A DNA stretch of 64,000 nucleotides from Geomonas limicola (lineage in GTDB: Bacteria > Desulfobacterota > Desulfuromonadia > Geobacterales > Geobacteraceae): positions 62,001 to 126,000 of the forward strand of contig NZ_BLXZ01000001.1 of the NCBI RefSeq assembly GCF_014193675.1. Direction: 5' to 3'. The first letter of the stretch is position 1; each line of letters opens with the position of its first letter. Of the stretch, positions 56,181 through 64,000 are shown in pieces. The notes below the pieces were generated by a model. It made no database searches, was not told the DNA's origin, and was given only the letters and a program-made list of their open reading frames with translations. Both the position numbers and the translations under genes were made by a program.

Positions 56181-56771
56181 TCAGAGACGACCGTAGATCC
56201 TGCGTGCCAGTTTGAGGAGCTGCGAACTGGCCTTGAGACGGGCGCGCTGGGTCTCGCGCAGGTTGACGTCAAAAACGATCCTGCCGCTATCCTGGTCAAG
56301 GCAAAGCATCCCGCCACGCCGGCAAAAATCCTCCCGGTCCGCGACAGTGAGCACCGGCTGGTCCCTGAGCAGGTCGAGAATGCCGTCTACCCTGGCAAGT
56401 TCGGAACGCGAGAGGAAGACCACCTGGCACTGCGCTGCCTCCTCTGGGGAATTCAACCGGCGAAACAAGATGTTGCGTCCCTGTACGCTGCGCCCGGCCA
56501 GGGAGGACAGGGGCTGGTCAAGCGGCGAACGCCCGAGCGTTCCGATGCAGAATTCGCTCTTTCCCTTGAAGGCGCTTTCCGGCCACTCGACGAACTTGGA
56601 GAAGTTGTAGATGAAGGCGGCCTTCAGGGCGAACTCACCCGAGGCGGTTTCACTCCCCCCGTCATGCGGTAGCCCCACCAACAAAAGCAGCAGCGCCAGA
56701 GAGAAAGCGCGTTGGCAGTGCCGGGAGCTGCAAAGGGCACCCCAGATGCGCAGGGTTCCTAGAAGTCCCAC
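56181..56771 (-). CDS. YfiR-family (DUF4154) periplasmic protein, 196 aa
   Basis: A close paralogue of the protein at 55274-55822: FALKAAFIYNFSKFVEWPES, FCIGTLGRSPLDQPLSSLAG, LNSPEEAAQCQVVFLSRSEL, VADREDFCRRGGMLCL, RIVFDVNLRETQRARLKAS. It has a signal peptide (about residues 1-40). The start overlaps the 3' end of the upstream TonB receptor gene by 13 nt, so translation is probably coupled. A periplasmic signalling role is inferred; no diguanylate cyclase is adjacent. Confidence 0.9.
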   Translation of the reverse strand: MGLLGTLRIWGALCSSRHCQRAFSLALLLLLVGLPHDGGSETASGEFALKAAFIYNFSKFVEWPESAFKGKSEFCIGTLGRSPLDQPLSSLAGRSVQGRNILFRRLNSPEEAAQCQVVFLSRSELARVDGILDLLRDQPVLTVADREDFCRRGGMLCLDQDSGRIVFDVNLRETQRARLKASSQLLKLARRIYGRL

Positions 56772-58798
56772 GTCACCTTACCGTACAGGCTCCTCGCCAT
56801 CTCGTGCCTGGCCAGGGTCTGGTCGGTCACCGTTTCCAGGTGGCGGCGCTCCAGCAGGTTCTGCCCCACCAGTGCCAGTTCCCAGCCGGGGGCGGGGCGC
56901 CAGGCAAGGCGTGCGTCAAGGGTCAGGTAGGCGGGGATCCGCACGTTCTCCTGCTGCAGCTGGTAATAGTTCCCCCCGACGTAACGCCCCCAAAGATCCA
57001 GGTCCACCCACTTCCCGAGGCTCATCAAGGAGCGCAAGGTGGCCTGGTGCTCCGGGGAGGCTTTGCTCCCTGGGTTCCCCTGGGGCGCTTCCCCGAAAAC
57101 CCGCAGCAACGCGTAGCCCCCCTTGAGCTTCCACCAATCCTGGGGCTGCCACTGCAGCGAGACTTCCCCGCCGGTACTGTCGATGCTACCGAGGTTCACG
57201 AAGTTGTCGGGAAGCAGTTGCTGGTTTCCCGAGGTGACCACGGCGCCAAACCTGTTGCCGACGATGTTGTGGTAGCGGTTGAAAAAGGTGGAGAGATCGA
57301 GTGAAACGGCGTGATTGAGGTCGCTTCGGAATCCGGCCTCGTAGGAGATGACGGTTTCCGAGACGAGCCCGCGGTTGCCGGTGAGTACCAGCAAGGTGGG
57401 GACGCCGGCCGGCGGGGTCGGCGGGATCAGGCCGACGCCGATCCGGATATCGTTTTCGCCGCGGGTCGGGGTACGCACCGAACGCGTTACCGACGCCCAT
57501 AAGCTCATCCCCTTGCGCGGGGTCCAGGATAGTTTGGCCGAGGGTGCGAACTCCCACCCGGTGAACTCGTTGTGCTCGACCTTGCTTCCCAGCATAAGCC
57601 GCAGGGTCTCGGGGAGCAGGCTGATCTCGTCCTGGACAAAGAGGTTCACGTGCGAGAGTCCGCGGCTGTCAGGAACGAGGTAAAAAAAAGGGCTGCCGGG
57701 CGAGCTATCCTGCAGGTACCGGTAGCCTACCCCCCAGGTCAGTTCGTGGCGTCCCCCGAGGTTCACGTTGTGCTGCAGGTCGAGGTCGACCGTGTTGCGG
57801 GTCTCCTGAACCAGGGGGATGTCGCGTTGGGTGCGGTCGTAGTAAAGCTGCAGCGACCACTTCGAGGTGGGCGCCTGGAGCCAGTCGAGCCGGCCGATCA
57901 GGTTCGCGCCAAAAACGCTGGCGGCATAGGTAGGGTTACTGAAATAAGGGGACGCATAGGCAGGGATCACGTAACTGTGATCGGAGTTCCCGCCGTAGAC
58001 ATCGCCTTGAAAGGTGAAATCAAGACCGTCGCGCAGGGCGCTGTCGACCCTGAAGCCCCCCCTGGTGATCTCGAGAGTGTCCGGACTTGGCAGGTTGATC
58101 GCATCGGTACTGCCCCGGTCGACGTGCTTCAGGTAGAGCCGGTAGCTCGACTGTTCACCGAGCTCGGCTCCGTAGCGGACCCCCAGCGTCCCGCGCTCAC
58201 GGCTTCCCACCAGCCCCAAAACCAGCCCGCCCTGGGTGTCGCGCGCGCTCTTGGTGATGATGTTGATCACCCCGTTCACGGCATTGGCACCCCACATGGT
58301 GCTGCCCGGCCCGCGGATCACCTCGATACGCTCGATGTTCTCCAGCAGGGTGTCCTGCACGTCCCAAAAGACGCCGCCGTAGAGCGGGGTATAGACGGTA
58401 CGCCCATCGATCATCACCAGGAGCTTGTTGGCGAAGATGCCGTTGAAGCCGCGCACCGAAACCGCCCAGTCGTTGCCGTCCATGCTGGCAACCTGGACTC
58501 CCGGGACCATGCGCAACAGATCCGGAATGGTGGTGGCGCCCGAGTGCCGGATATCTTCCTGGGTAATCACGAAGACCGCCGAGGCTACCTCGGAGAGCGC
58601 CTGGGTCTTGCGGGAGGCGGAGACCACGGGGACGTCCAGCAGGCGTTCCAGGGGCAGATCCAGGACATCGGGCCCTTCAGCTGCCTGCAACGGAGCGGGT
58701 CCGAGGGAAACCGTCAATGCCAGGGACACTAAGACGATGGCGACCATTTGCAGCACGGCCACCCCCGGTTTTCTACTCTGAATGCTCATAGTACGCAT
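56759..58798 (-). CDS. TonB-dependent outer membrane receptor, 679 aa
   Basis: A signal peptide (about residues 1-40, ending LQA/AEG) leads to a plug domain (VFVITQEDIRHSGATTIPDL, WAVSVRGFNGIFANKLLVMI, IERIEVIRGPGSTMWGANAV, NGVINIITK) and a barrel ending YGKVTWDF. The plug is very like that of the receptor at 13849-15927. It is first in the run TonB receptor, yfiR, yfiR, TonB receptor. The ribosome binding site is AGAAGGGGG. Confidence 0.93.
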   Translation of the reverse strand: MRTMSIQSRKPGVAVLQMVAIVLVSLALTVSLGPAPLQAAEGPDVLDLPLERLLDVPVVSASRKTQALSEVASAVFVITQEDIRHSGATTIPDLLRMVPGVQVASMDGNDWAVSVRGFNGIFANKLLVMIDGRTVYTPLYGGVFWDVQDTLLENIERIEVIRGPGSTMWGANAVNGVINIITKSARDTQGGLVLGLVGSRERGTLGVRYGAELGEQSSYRLYLKHVDRGSTDAINLPSPDTLEITRGGFRVDSALRDGLDFTFQGDVYGGNSDHSYVIPAYASPYFSNPTYAASVFGANLIGRLDWLQAPTSKWSLQLYYDRTQRDIPLVQETRNTVDLDLQHNVNLGGRHELTWGVGYRYLQDSSPGSPFFYLVPDSRGLSHVNLFVQDEISLLPETLRLMLGSKVEHNEFTGWEFAPSAKLSWTPRKGMSLWASVTRSVRTPTRGENDIRIGVGLIPPTPPAGVPTLLVLTGNRGLVSETVISYEAGFRSDLNHAVSLDLSTFFNRYHNIVGNRFGAVVTSGNQQLLPDNFVNLGSIDSTGGEVSLQWQPQDWWKLKGGYALLRVFGEAPQGNPGSKASPEHQATLRSLMSLGKWVDLDLWGRYVGGNYYQLQQENVRIPAYLTLDARLAWRPAPGWELALVGQNLLERRHLETVTDQTLARHEMARSLYGKVTWDF

Positions 58799-58969
58799 GT
58801 TCGCTACTCTGCCCCCTTCTCATTCACCGTGACAAAGACAGTCGGCATTGCATTGAAGATACCGATACCCGTGGACCAAGCCATCGCAAATTACCACAGG
58901 ATGCGCAGTGAGAAAACGTTTTTGTGAGACTTTGCCTACATACATAGCGGCAGGCACTGATGAGATGGC

Positions 58970-58998
58970 AAAAAAAAAGCCCTGAAGGAGCCAGGGCT
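58970..58998 (-). terminator. Terminator of the efflux operon
   Basis: On the minus strand GCCCTGG, a loop and CAGGGC are followed by nine T residues, 18 bp beyond the stop of the emrB-like gene. Confidence 0.9.
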
Positions 58999-59016
58999 TG
59001 GCTGAGCCAATCTGGA

Positions 59017-60609
59017 TCAGTGGGCAGCTCCTGCGGGGCCCTTGCCGCGTACCCTTTTCAGGAAAAAAACGCCAATGATGCATAAAAAGCAGAGAAAGGA
59101 GAGCAGCCGGAAGTTTTCCACGTAGGCAAGCAGGGTCGCCTGGCGCTGCAGCTGGTTCTGCAACGCCCCCTGCGCCATGCGCGCCGCATCGGCCTGATCG
59201 AAATGCCCCTGCAGCATCCGTTGCAGCGCTTGGGTACTCCCGCTGAACAGGAAGTGTCCTGAGGTGAGCCGCTGGGTCAACTCGGACTGGTGCACCTGTG
59301 CTGCCCGGGAAAGCATCGTGGTCACCATCGAGATTCCCACGCTCCCGCCGACGTTGCGCATCAGGTTGAAGATGCCGCTGGCATTGCCCATCTCCTCCCG
59401 CGGCAGGGTCCCCAGCGTGACCGTGGAGAGCGGCACGAAGAGCATGCTGAGCCCGACGCCGGTCAGGATGCTGGGCCAGATGATGCTCCAGACCGAGATC
59501 TCCAGGTTGATACCGGCGAACTGCCAGAGCGAGAAGCCGACCAGGAGGAACCCCGTGCCGATGAGTTTCCGATTGTCCACCCTCCCGGTGAGAAAACCGA
59601 CCAGCGGCATGGTGAGAAAGGCCCCCAGGCCGCGCGGGCTCACCGCGATACCGCTTTGCAGCGCCGGATACCCCATGAGGGTCTGCAGAAACAACGGCAA
59701 CATGGTGATCGCGCTGTAAAGGGCCGTGCCAACCATGAAGATGATCACCGTTCCCACGGCAAAGTTGCGGTCCGAAAACACCCGCAGGTTCACGATGGGC
59801 TCGGGAATCTTCAGCTGCCGGTAGATGAAGGCGGCAAGCGCGACGCCGGAGAGAGCCGCAAACCAGCTGAGCCACGGGGCGGCGAACCAGTCCACCTCCT
59901 GGCCGCGGTCCAGGATGATCTGCAGGGTTCCCAGGGAGAGCGCCATCAGGCCGAAGCCGATCACGTCGATTTTGCCAGGGCGGGCCGCCCGCAGGTAGGG
60001 AGGGTCCTCGACAAAGAGGTTGGTCATGAAGACGGCCAGGACGCCAACCGGGATGTTGATATAAAAGGCCCAGCGCCAGGAGTAGTGGTCGGTGAACCAC
60101 CCCCCGAGGGTGGGGCCCAGGATGGGGGAGACCACCACACCGATGGCAAAGGCGGCCATGGCCATGCCGCGTTTCTCGGGGGGAAAGCTCTCCATGATGA
60201 TGGCCTGGGATAGCGGCTGGAGTGCGCCGCCCCCCGCCCCCTGGATGATGCGCGCCAGGATCAGCATGGCCAGGCTTCCGGAAATGCCGCAGATGAACGA
60301 GGAGATGGTGAAGAGGATGATGCAGGTGATGAGGAAGCGCTTGCGGCCGAAGTAACGGGCAAACCAGCCGCTGGCGGGGAGCACGATGGCATTGGAGACC
60401 AGGTAGCTGGTGAGTACCCAGGTGGCCTCGTCGGTGGTCGCCGAGAGACTCCCGGCGATGTGCGGCAGGGCGACCGAGACAATGGTGGTGTCGAGCACCT
60501 CCATGAAAGTGGCGAGCATTACCGCGGCAGTGATCACCCAGGGGTTACTCTTGGGCTGCCATTGGGAGGTATCCTCGCGCGGCAGCGACCGGCGGTCCGG
60601 ATCGCTCAT
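59017..60609 (-). CDS. DHA2-family (EmrB-like) drug efflux transporter, 530 aa
   Basis: Fourteen hydrophobic helices, with the DHA2 signatures LDTTIVSVALPHIAG, WVLTSYLVSNAIVLPASGW, GRKRFL and FAIGVVVSPILGPTLGGWF (antiporter motif C region). It exchanges protons for toxic hydrophobic compounds and works with an EmrA-type adaptor and a TolC-type channel. The start overlaps the adaptor stop by 4 bp. It is the last gene of the operon. Confidence 0.94.
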   Translation of the reverse strand: MSDPDRRSLPREDTSQWQPKSNPWVITAAVMLATFMEVLDTTIVSVALPHIAGSLSATTDEATWVLTSYLVSNAIVLPASGWFARYFGRKRFLITCIILFTISSFICGISGSLAMLILARIIQGAGGGALQPLSQAIIMESFPPEKRGMAMAAFAIGVVVSPILGPTLGGWFTDHYSWRWAFYINIPVGVLAVFMTNLFVEDPPYLRAARPGKIDVIGFGLMALSLGTLQIILDRGQEVDWFAAPWLSWFAALSGVALAAFIYRQLKIPEPIVNLRVFSDRNFAVGTVIIFMVGTALYSAITMLPLFLQTLMGYPALQSGIAVSPRGLGAFLTMPLVGFLTGRVDNRKLIGTGFLLVGFSLWQFAGINLEISVWSIIWPSILTGVGLSMLFVPLSTVTLGTLPREEMGNASGIFNLMRNVGGSVGISMVTTMLSRAAQVHQSELTQRLTSGHFLFSGSTQALQRMLQGHFDQADAARMAQGALQNQLQRQATLLAYVENFRLLSFLCFLCIIGVFFLKRVRGKGPAGAAH

Positions 60610-61976
60610 TGGACCCGCACCTTGGGAACCACCGACATCCCCGGCCGCAGCAGGTGTTCGGGGTCCTGCCCCCTGTTGAACCGGATGCGCACCGGGATGC
60701 GCTGCACAACCTTCACGTAGTTTCCGGTGGCGTTTTCCGGGGGAAACAGGCTGAAGCGGGCACCGCTCGCTGCCCCGATGGTCTCGACGTAACCGTCGTA
60801 GCTGCGGTCGTAGGCGTCCACCGAGATCCTCACACGCTGGCCGGGCCTGATCTGGCGCAGCTGGTCCTCCTTGAAGTTGGCGGTGACCCAGATGTCCTGC
60901 ACCGGAACCAGGAAGAGGAGGTTCTGCCCCGGCATCACGTTTTGCCCGGGCTCCACGGATTTGCGTCCGGTGATGCCGTCAACCGGCGCTGCAACCTTGG
61001 TGTACTGCAGGTTCAACTCGGCCTGCCTCAGCGCGGTACGCGCCCGCTCGAGGGCGGCCTCGGCAGACGCCGACCGGCTCCGCGCCACCCGTACCTGCTG
61101 GGGGGCGGTCTGTGCGGTCCTCAGTTCCGCCTCCGCCTGGGCCAGTTGCCCGCGCGCCTGGGTCACCTGTTGGGCGGCGGCGCGCATGGTGGCGTCGGCC
61201 GCAGCTACGCTCGCCGCTGCCGACGCCGCCGCGGCGCGAGCCTGGTCGTACTGCTGCTGCGAGATGATGTCCCTGGCAGCCAGCGGGGCGTAGCGGCGCA
61301 GGTCGCTCTGGTACTTCTGGTTCTGGGCACGGGCCTCGTCGACCCGGGCGCGCGCCGCCGCATGCTGCCTGCCGGCGGCGACGATTCCGGCCCGGGCATT
61401 GGCGACCCGGGCCCGGGCGGTGGCAACCTGGTTCGAGGTGTCCACCGAGGTGATGGGTACCCCGATCCGGGCTCCTTCCGCAGCGGCGGTCGCCTCGGCG
61501 AGTTCGGCACGGGCACGCGCCAAGGCGACCTGGTAATCGGTGGGATCGATTTCCACCAGTACGCTCCCGGCACGCACGAACTGGTTGTCCTCGAAACGTA
61601 CCTTGATCACCTGCCCCGTCACCCGGGCACTCACCTGGTTTACGTGTCCGTCGATCTGCGCGTCGTCGGTGCTCTCCCAGAGCGAGGAGTACCACCAGAA
61701 CAATAGGGCGACGGCGAGAACGGTGAGGCCAAGGGCAACCTGGACCTTGCGCGAACCGAAGGTCCTTTTCAGACGGCTCTTCGAACCGTCCCACTTCCCT
61801 TTCTTCGGCTGTTCTTCCTCGTGCCTGGAGGCTTCCTCCCCCTCCCCTGCATCCTTCTCCAGGCGCGGTTCCTTGCGACGCTCACCGGGTAGCGGGCGCG
61901 GCTCGTCGGCCCCGATTCCGGCCCGTTCGGGCGACGCTTGAGCGGCGTCTTTGCGCGGTTCCTCGTCCATCATCAC
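60606..61976 (-). CDS. EmrA/HlyD-type membrane fusion protein, 456 aa
   Basis: A charged cytoplasmic N-terminus of about 80 residues (longer than in E. coli EmrA) leads to one membrane helix (VQVALGLTVLAVALLFWWY). The biotinyl-lipoyl-like halves (DGHVNQVSARVTGQVIKVRF and APVDGITGRKSVEPGQNVMP) flank a long alanine-rich coiled-coil hairpin. It spans the periplasm between the transporter and the TolC-type protein. It overlaps both neighbours by 4 bp. Confidence 0.94.
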   Translation of the reverse strand: MMMDEEPRKDAAQASPERAGIGADEPRPLPGERRKEPRLEKDAGEGEEASRHEEEQPKKGKWDGSKSRLKRTFGSRKVQVALGLTVLAVALLFWWYSSLWESTDDAQIDGHVNQVSARVTGQVIKVRFEDNQFVRAGSVLVEIDPTDYQVALARARAELAEATAAAEGARIGVPITSVDTSNQVATARARVANARAGIVAAGRQHAAARARVDEARAQNQKYQSDLRRYAPLAARDIISQQQYDQARAAAASAAASVAAADATMRAAAQQVTQARGQLAQAEAELRTAQTAPQQVRVARSRSASAEAALERARTALRQAELNLQYTKVAAPVDGITGRKSVEPGQNVMPGQNLLFLVPVQDIWVTANFKEDQLRQIRPGQRVRISVDAYDRSYDGYVETIGAASGARFSLFPPENATGNYVKVVQRIPVRIRFNRGQDPEHLLRPGMSVVPKVRVQ

Positions 61977-63394
61977 CTCCCTGGGGAATGGCCGGCAAAT
62001 GAGGCAATCCCGATGGCACGGGCCAGCATGAGCTTGGCCAGGTTGAGCCGGTACTGGCTGTCCACCACCCCTTCCTGCGCCGCGGCAACTGACTGCTGGG
62101 CCTGCACCACTTCGAGGTTGTCGTTGAGCCCCGCCCGGAAACGCTCCTCCGCCTGCCAGAGGTTGGTCTCGGCCAACTCCACGGTCTGGCGCGCCACCGA
62201 TACTTCGAGTCGCGCGGCACCCAGGTCGAGCAGCGCGCTTCTGATTTCGTACTCGATGCGTCCCCGCAGATCGGCAAGTTCTGCCTCACGCTGCCGCACC
62301 TGGGCCTCGGCCCGCACCACGTCGCCGTGGATGCGCCCCCCCTCGAAGATGGGAATGCTGAGGCTCCCGGTGATCTGGTAGGTGGCTTCGAGCTGGGAGA
62401 GGGTCCTGCCGATCTCCCCGTAGTCGGCATTGAGCACGAGGCTCGGCATCCGCTGGGTCCGGGCCGCACGCACCCCGGCATGAGCCGATTCCAGCTCCGA
62501 GCGGGCAGCGCGGTAATCCGCCCGGGCCGCCAGAGCCTGCTCCAGATGCTGCCCCAGGGTACCGGTGGTCATGGGCAGAAACGGTTCCCGGTCGACCAGC
62601 GCCACCTCTTGCGCCAGCGGGAGCCCGATCAGCCGCAAAAGGCTCAGTTTCTGTTTGGCGAACTCGTTTTCCACCACGATGAGCTGCTGGCTTCGGGTCA
62701 GCCACTCGACCCGGGCCCGTACCTCGTCGATGCCGGGGGTGACCCCGGCGCGGTGCATCTCAACGGCGTGCTCGAGCATGGTCTGTGCGGTAGCGAGTTG
62801 GGCCCGCACCGTCTCGATGCGCGCCTGTCCTGCCAACGCCTGCAGATAACCGGCACCCACCGTGAGCACCACCAGGTCTTTGGCGTCCTGTTCTGAGAAC
62901 TCAGCGGCACTCACCCGATGGGCGGCGGCCCGTTCCCGCTCGATCGCCGAGAGGTCGAAGATCCGCTGGCTCAACGAGACCCGGGCATCGTAATAATTGA
63001 ACGGTCCGACGACGGTAGGGGCTCCGGGGAGGGTGATCCCGGTGCTGGCCAGGCTTTCCTTGAGGTGGTGCGCCGAGGCGCTGCCGGAGAGGTTGGGGAG
63101 CAGTTGCGCGAGGGCGACCCAGCGCTCTCCCCGCGCCGAGGTTACCACCTCCCTGTTGAGCAACAGCCCCAGGTTGTTGGCGAGGCCAAGCTCTACGGCC
63201 CGTCCCAGCGAAAGCGGAAGTACGTCGCTAACCGGCGTGGCACCGGGCACGCTTCCCTGGAAGGCACTGCTCGGTACGAGGTTGGTGGTTGACGGGCTGG
63301 CGGGTTCCTGGGCTGAGAGCGCGGGGGGCTGAGCCAGCAGCCAGAGGAGCAGGCCCGCTCCCCCCACAAGCTTGGCGCCCGCTGCGGCTGTCAT
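61973..63394 (-). CDS. TolC-family outer membrane efflux protein, 473 aa
   Basis: A signal peptide (about residues 1-29) and two repeats of the outer-membrane-efflux helical domain (LGRAVELGLANNLGLLLNRE; LEQALAARADYRAARSELES) indicate a TolC-like trimeric channel. ATG at 63394 was chosen because of AAGGAG just before it, the overlap of 4 bp with the FNT gene, and the signal peptide. It couples to the EmrA/EmrB-like genes downstream. Confidence 0.93.
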   Translation of the reverse strand: MTAAAGAKLVGGAGLLLWLLAQPPALSAQEPASPSTTNLVPSSAFQGSVPGATPVSDVLPLSLGRAVELGLANNLGLLLNREVVTSARGERWVALAQLLPNLSGSASAHHLKESLASTGITLPGAPTVVGPFNYYDARVSLSQRIFDLSAIERERAAAHRVSAAEFSEQDAKDLVVLTVGAGYLQALAGQARIETVRAQLATAQTMLEHAVEMHRAGVTPGIDEVRARVEWLTRSQQLIVVENEFAKQKLSLLRLIGLPLAQEVALVDREPFLPMTTGTLGQHLEQALAARADYRAARSELESAHAGVRAARTQRMPSLVLNADYGEIGRTLSQLEATYQITGSLSIPIFEGGRIHGDVVRAEAQVRQREAELADLRGRIEYEIRSALLDLGAARLEVSVARQTVELAETNLWQAEERFRAGLNDNLEVVQAQQSVAAAQEGVVDSQYRLNLAKLMLARAIGIASFAGHSPGR

Positions 63395-64000
63395 TTGCGC
63401 TCCTTTCCTGCCACCACCTGTGCGTGGTTCAGCGCAGCCACCAGGGAAACCCCGCCCACGATGTTGCCCAAGAGCGTGGGAAGCAGGAACGTAAGCAGAA
63501 AATCCGCAAAACCCAGCAGGCCATTCACCACCAGGTACAGGGTTTCCACGGAACCGGCGATGACATGGCTGAACCCGCCAAGGGCAACGACGTAGGTGAT
63601 GATGACGATGATGCCGACCTTGGAGCCTTCCGCCGAGGGCAGCAGCCAGACCATGAGTGCGATGAGCCATCCCGAGAAGATCGCCATCAGGAAGTGTGTC
63701 AGCGGGGTGGGAACCATGGCCTCCCGGCCGATGTCCTGAAAGGCCTGCAGTACCTCGGATTTGAAGAGCGGAGCACGCAGCCCAAGCGTGAAACAGTACG
63801 CCCCCACCAGGTTTGCCGTGAGTACGATACTCCACAGGCGCAGGACATTTACCAGGGTGCCCAGGTTGCGCCGGTACAAAAGCGGCAGCACCACCGTCAG
63901 GGTGTTCTCGGTGAAGAGCTGCTGCCGCCCCAGGATGACGATGAGAAAGCCGAGAGAGTAACCGAGCTTGGCAAGGAGCGGGCGCCAGCCTGCGTCGGGG
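63391..64000 (-). CDS. Formate/nitrite transporter (FNT) family channel, C-terminal part (start outside window)
   Basis: The frame is open to the window edge. The residues GRQQLFTENTLT and the four following hydrophobic helices, with SHVIAGSVETLYLVVNG near the end, match the FNT family, most like the YfdC branch. FNT proteins are pentameric anion channels (formate, nitrite, hydrosulfide). It overlaps the TolC-like gene by 4 bp (ATGA) and seems to be upstream in the same operon. The substrate is unknown. Confidence 0.85.
   Translation of the reverse strand, partial: PDAGWRPLLAKLGYSLGFLIVILGRQQLFTENTLTVVLPLLYRRNLGTLVNVLRLWSIVLTANLVGAYCFTLGLRAPLFKSEVLQAFQDIGREAMVPTPLTHFLMAIFSGWLIALMVWLLPSAEGSKVGIIVIITYVVALGGFSHVIAGSVETLYLVVNGLLGFADFLLTFLLPTLLGNIVGGVSLVAALNHAQVVAGKERK

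Overview
The window looks like a chromosome segment of a GC-rich, anaerobic, metal-reducer-type deltaproteobacterium, most probably the Geobacter/Geomonas/Citrifermentans group. This is an inference from gene content and style: a hybrid histidine kinase, a chemoreceptor, an NtrC-type regulator with its kinase, a selenocysteine-containing formate dehydrogenase with a HybB/NrfD-like membrane subunit, a 2[4Fe-4S] ferredoxin, a DUF1573 protein, a YdiJ-like FAD/Fe-S oxidoreductase and TonB receptors. No phage, insertion sequence, rRNA or CRISPR array was seen.

Layout. 1-4.8 kb: the 3' part of a hybrid histidine kinase, a small hypothetical gene, and a chemoreceptor behind a candidate sigma-28 promoter. 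4.8-12.2 kb: a minus-strand operon led by jetA-jetB-jetC (a MukBEF/Mks/Wadjet-like SMC complex) and running on through a HIT protein, an acetyltransferase and a secreted intradiol-dioxygenase-like protein. No jetD nuclease gene is present. 12.3-16 kb: a membrane protein, acyl-carrier-protein phosphodiesterase and a TonB receptor. 16-31 kb: a formate dehydrogenase and molybdenum cofactor island. It holds tatA, an fdhD-mobA fusion, the fdh alpha/beta/gamma operon with an in-frame UGA and a clear SECIS hairpin, a divergent sigma-54 regulator/kinase pair, a MOSC protein, moaA, and moeA-moaC-mog. A degenerate tRNA lies between fdhD-mobA and the fdh operon.

31-38.5 kb: pta and ackA (convergent), ferredoxin, an hpt/zinc-ribbon operon whose second protein carries about eight repeats around DFGEFSF, a DUF1573 protein, tRNA-Arg(CCG) and a DUF2062 protein. 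38.5-41.7 kb: a gene-poor stretch with micro-ORFs, a 135-aa unknown and a lysine-rich helix-hairpin-helix protein. 41.7-46.6 kb: pstS with a possible Pho box, then sulfate assimilation (cysH, cysD, cysN, no APS kinase). 46.9-52.8 kb: a methyltransferase, then an operon of a mandelate-racemase-type dehydratase, an FAD/Fe-S oxidoreductase and a short-chain dehydrogenase.

53.1-58.8 kb: TonB receptor, YfiR, YfiR, TonB receptor, with mirror-image coupling. 59-64 kb: a four-gene operon of an FNT-family channel, a TolC-type outer membrane protein, an EmrA-type adaptor and an EmrB-type transporter.

The clearest connected system is the formate dehydrogenase island: enzyme, selenocysteine recoding signal, sulfuration and cofactor genes, a Tat component and a sigma-54 switch sit within 15 kb. 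The most unusual items are the jetABC operon without its nuclease, the mirrored TonB/YfiR block, the FdhD-MobA fusion and the DFGEFSF repeat protein.
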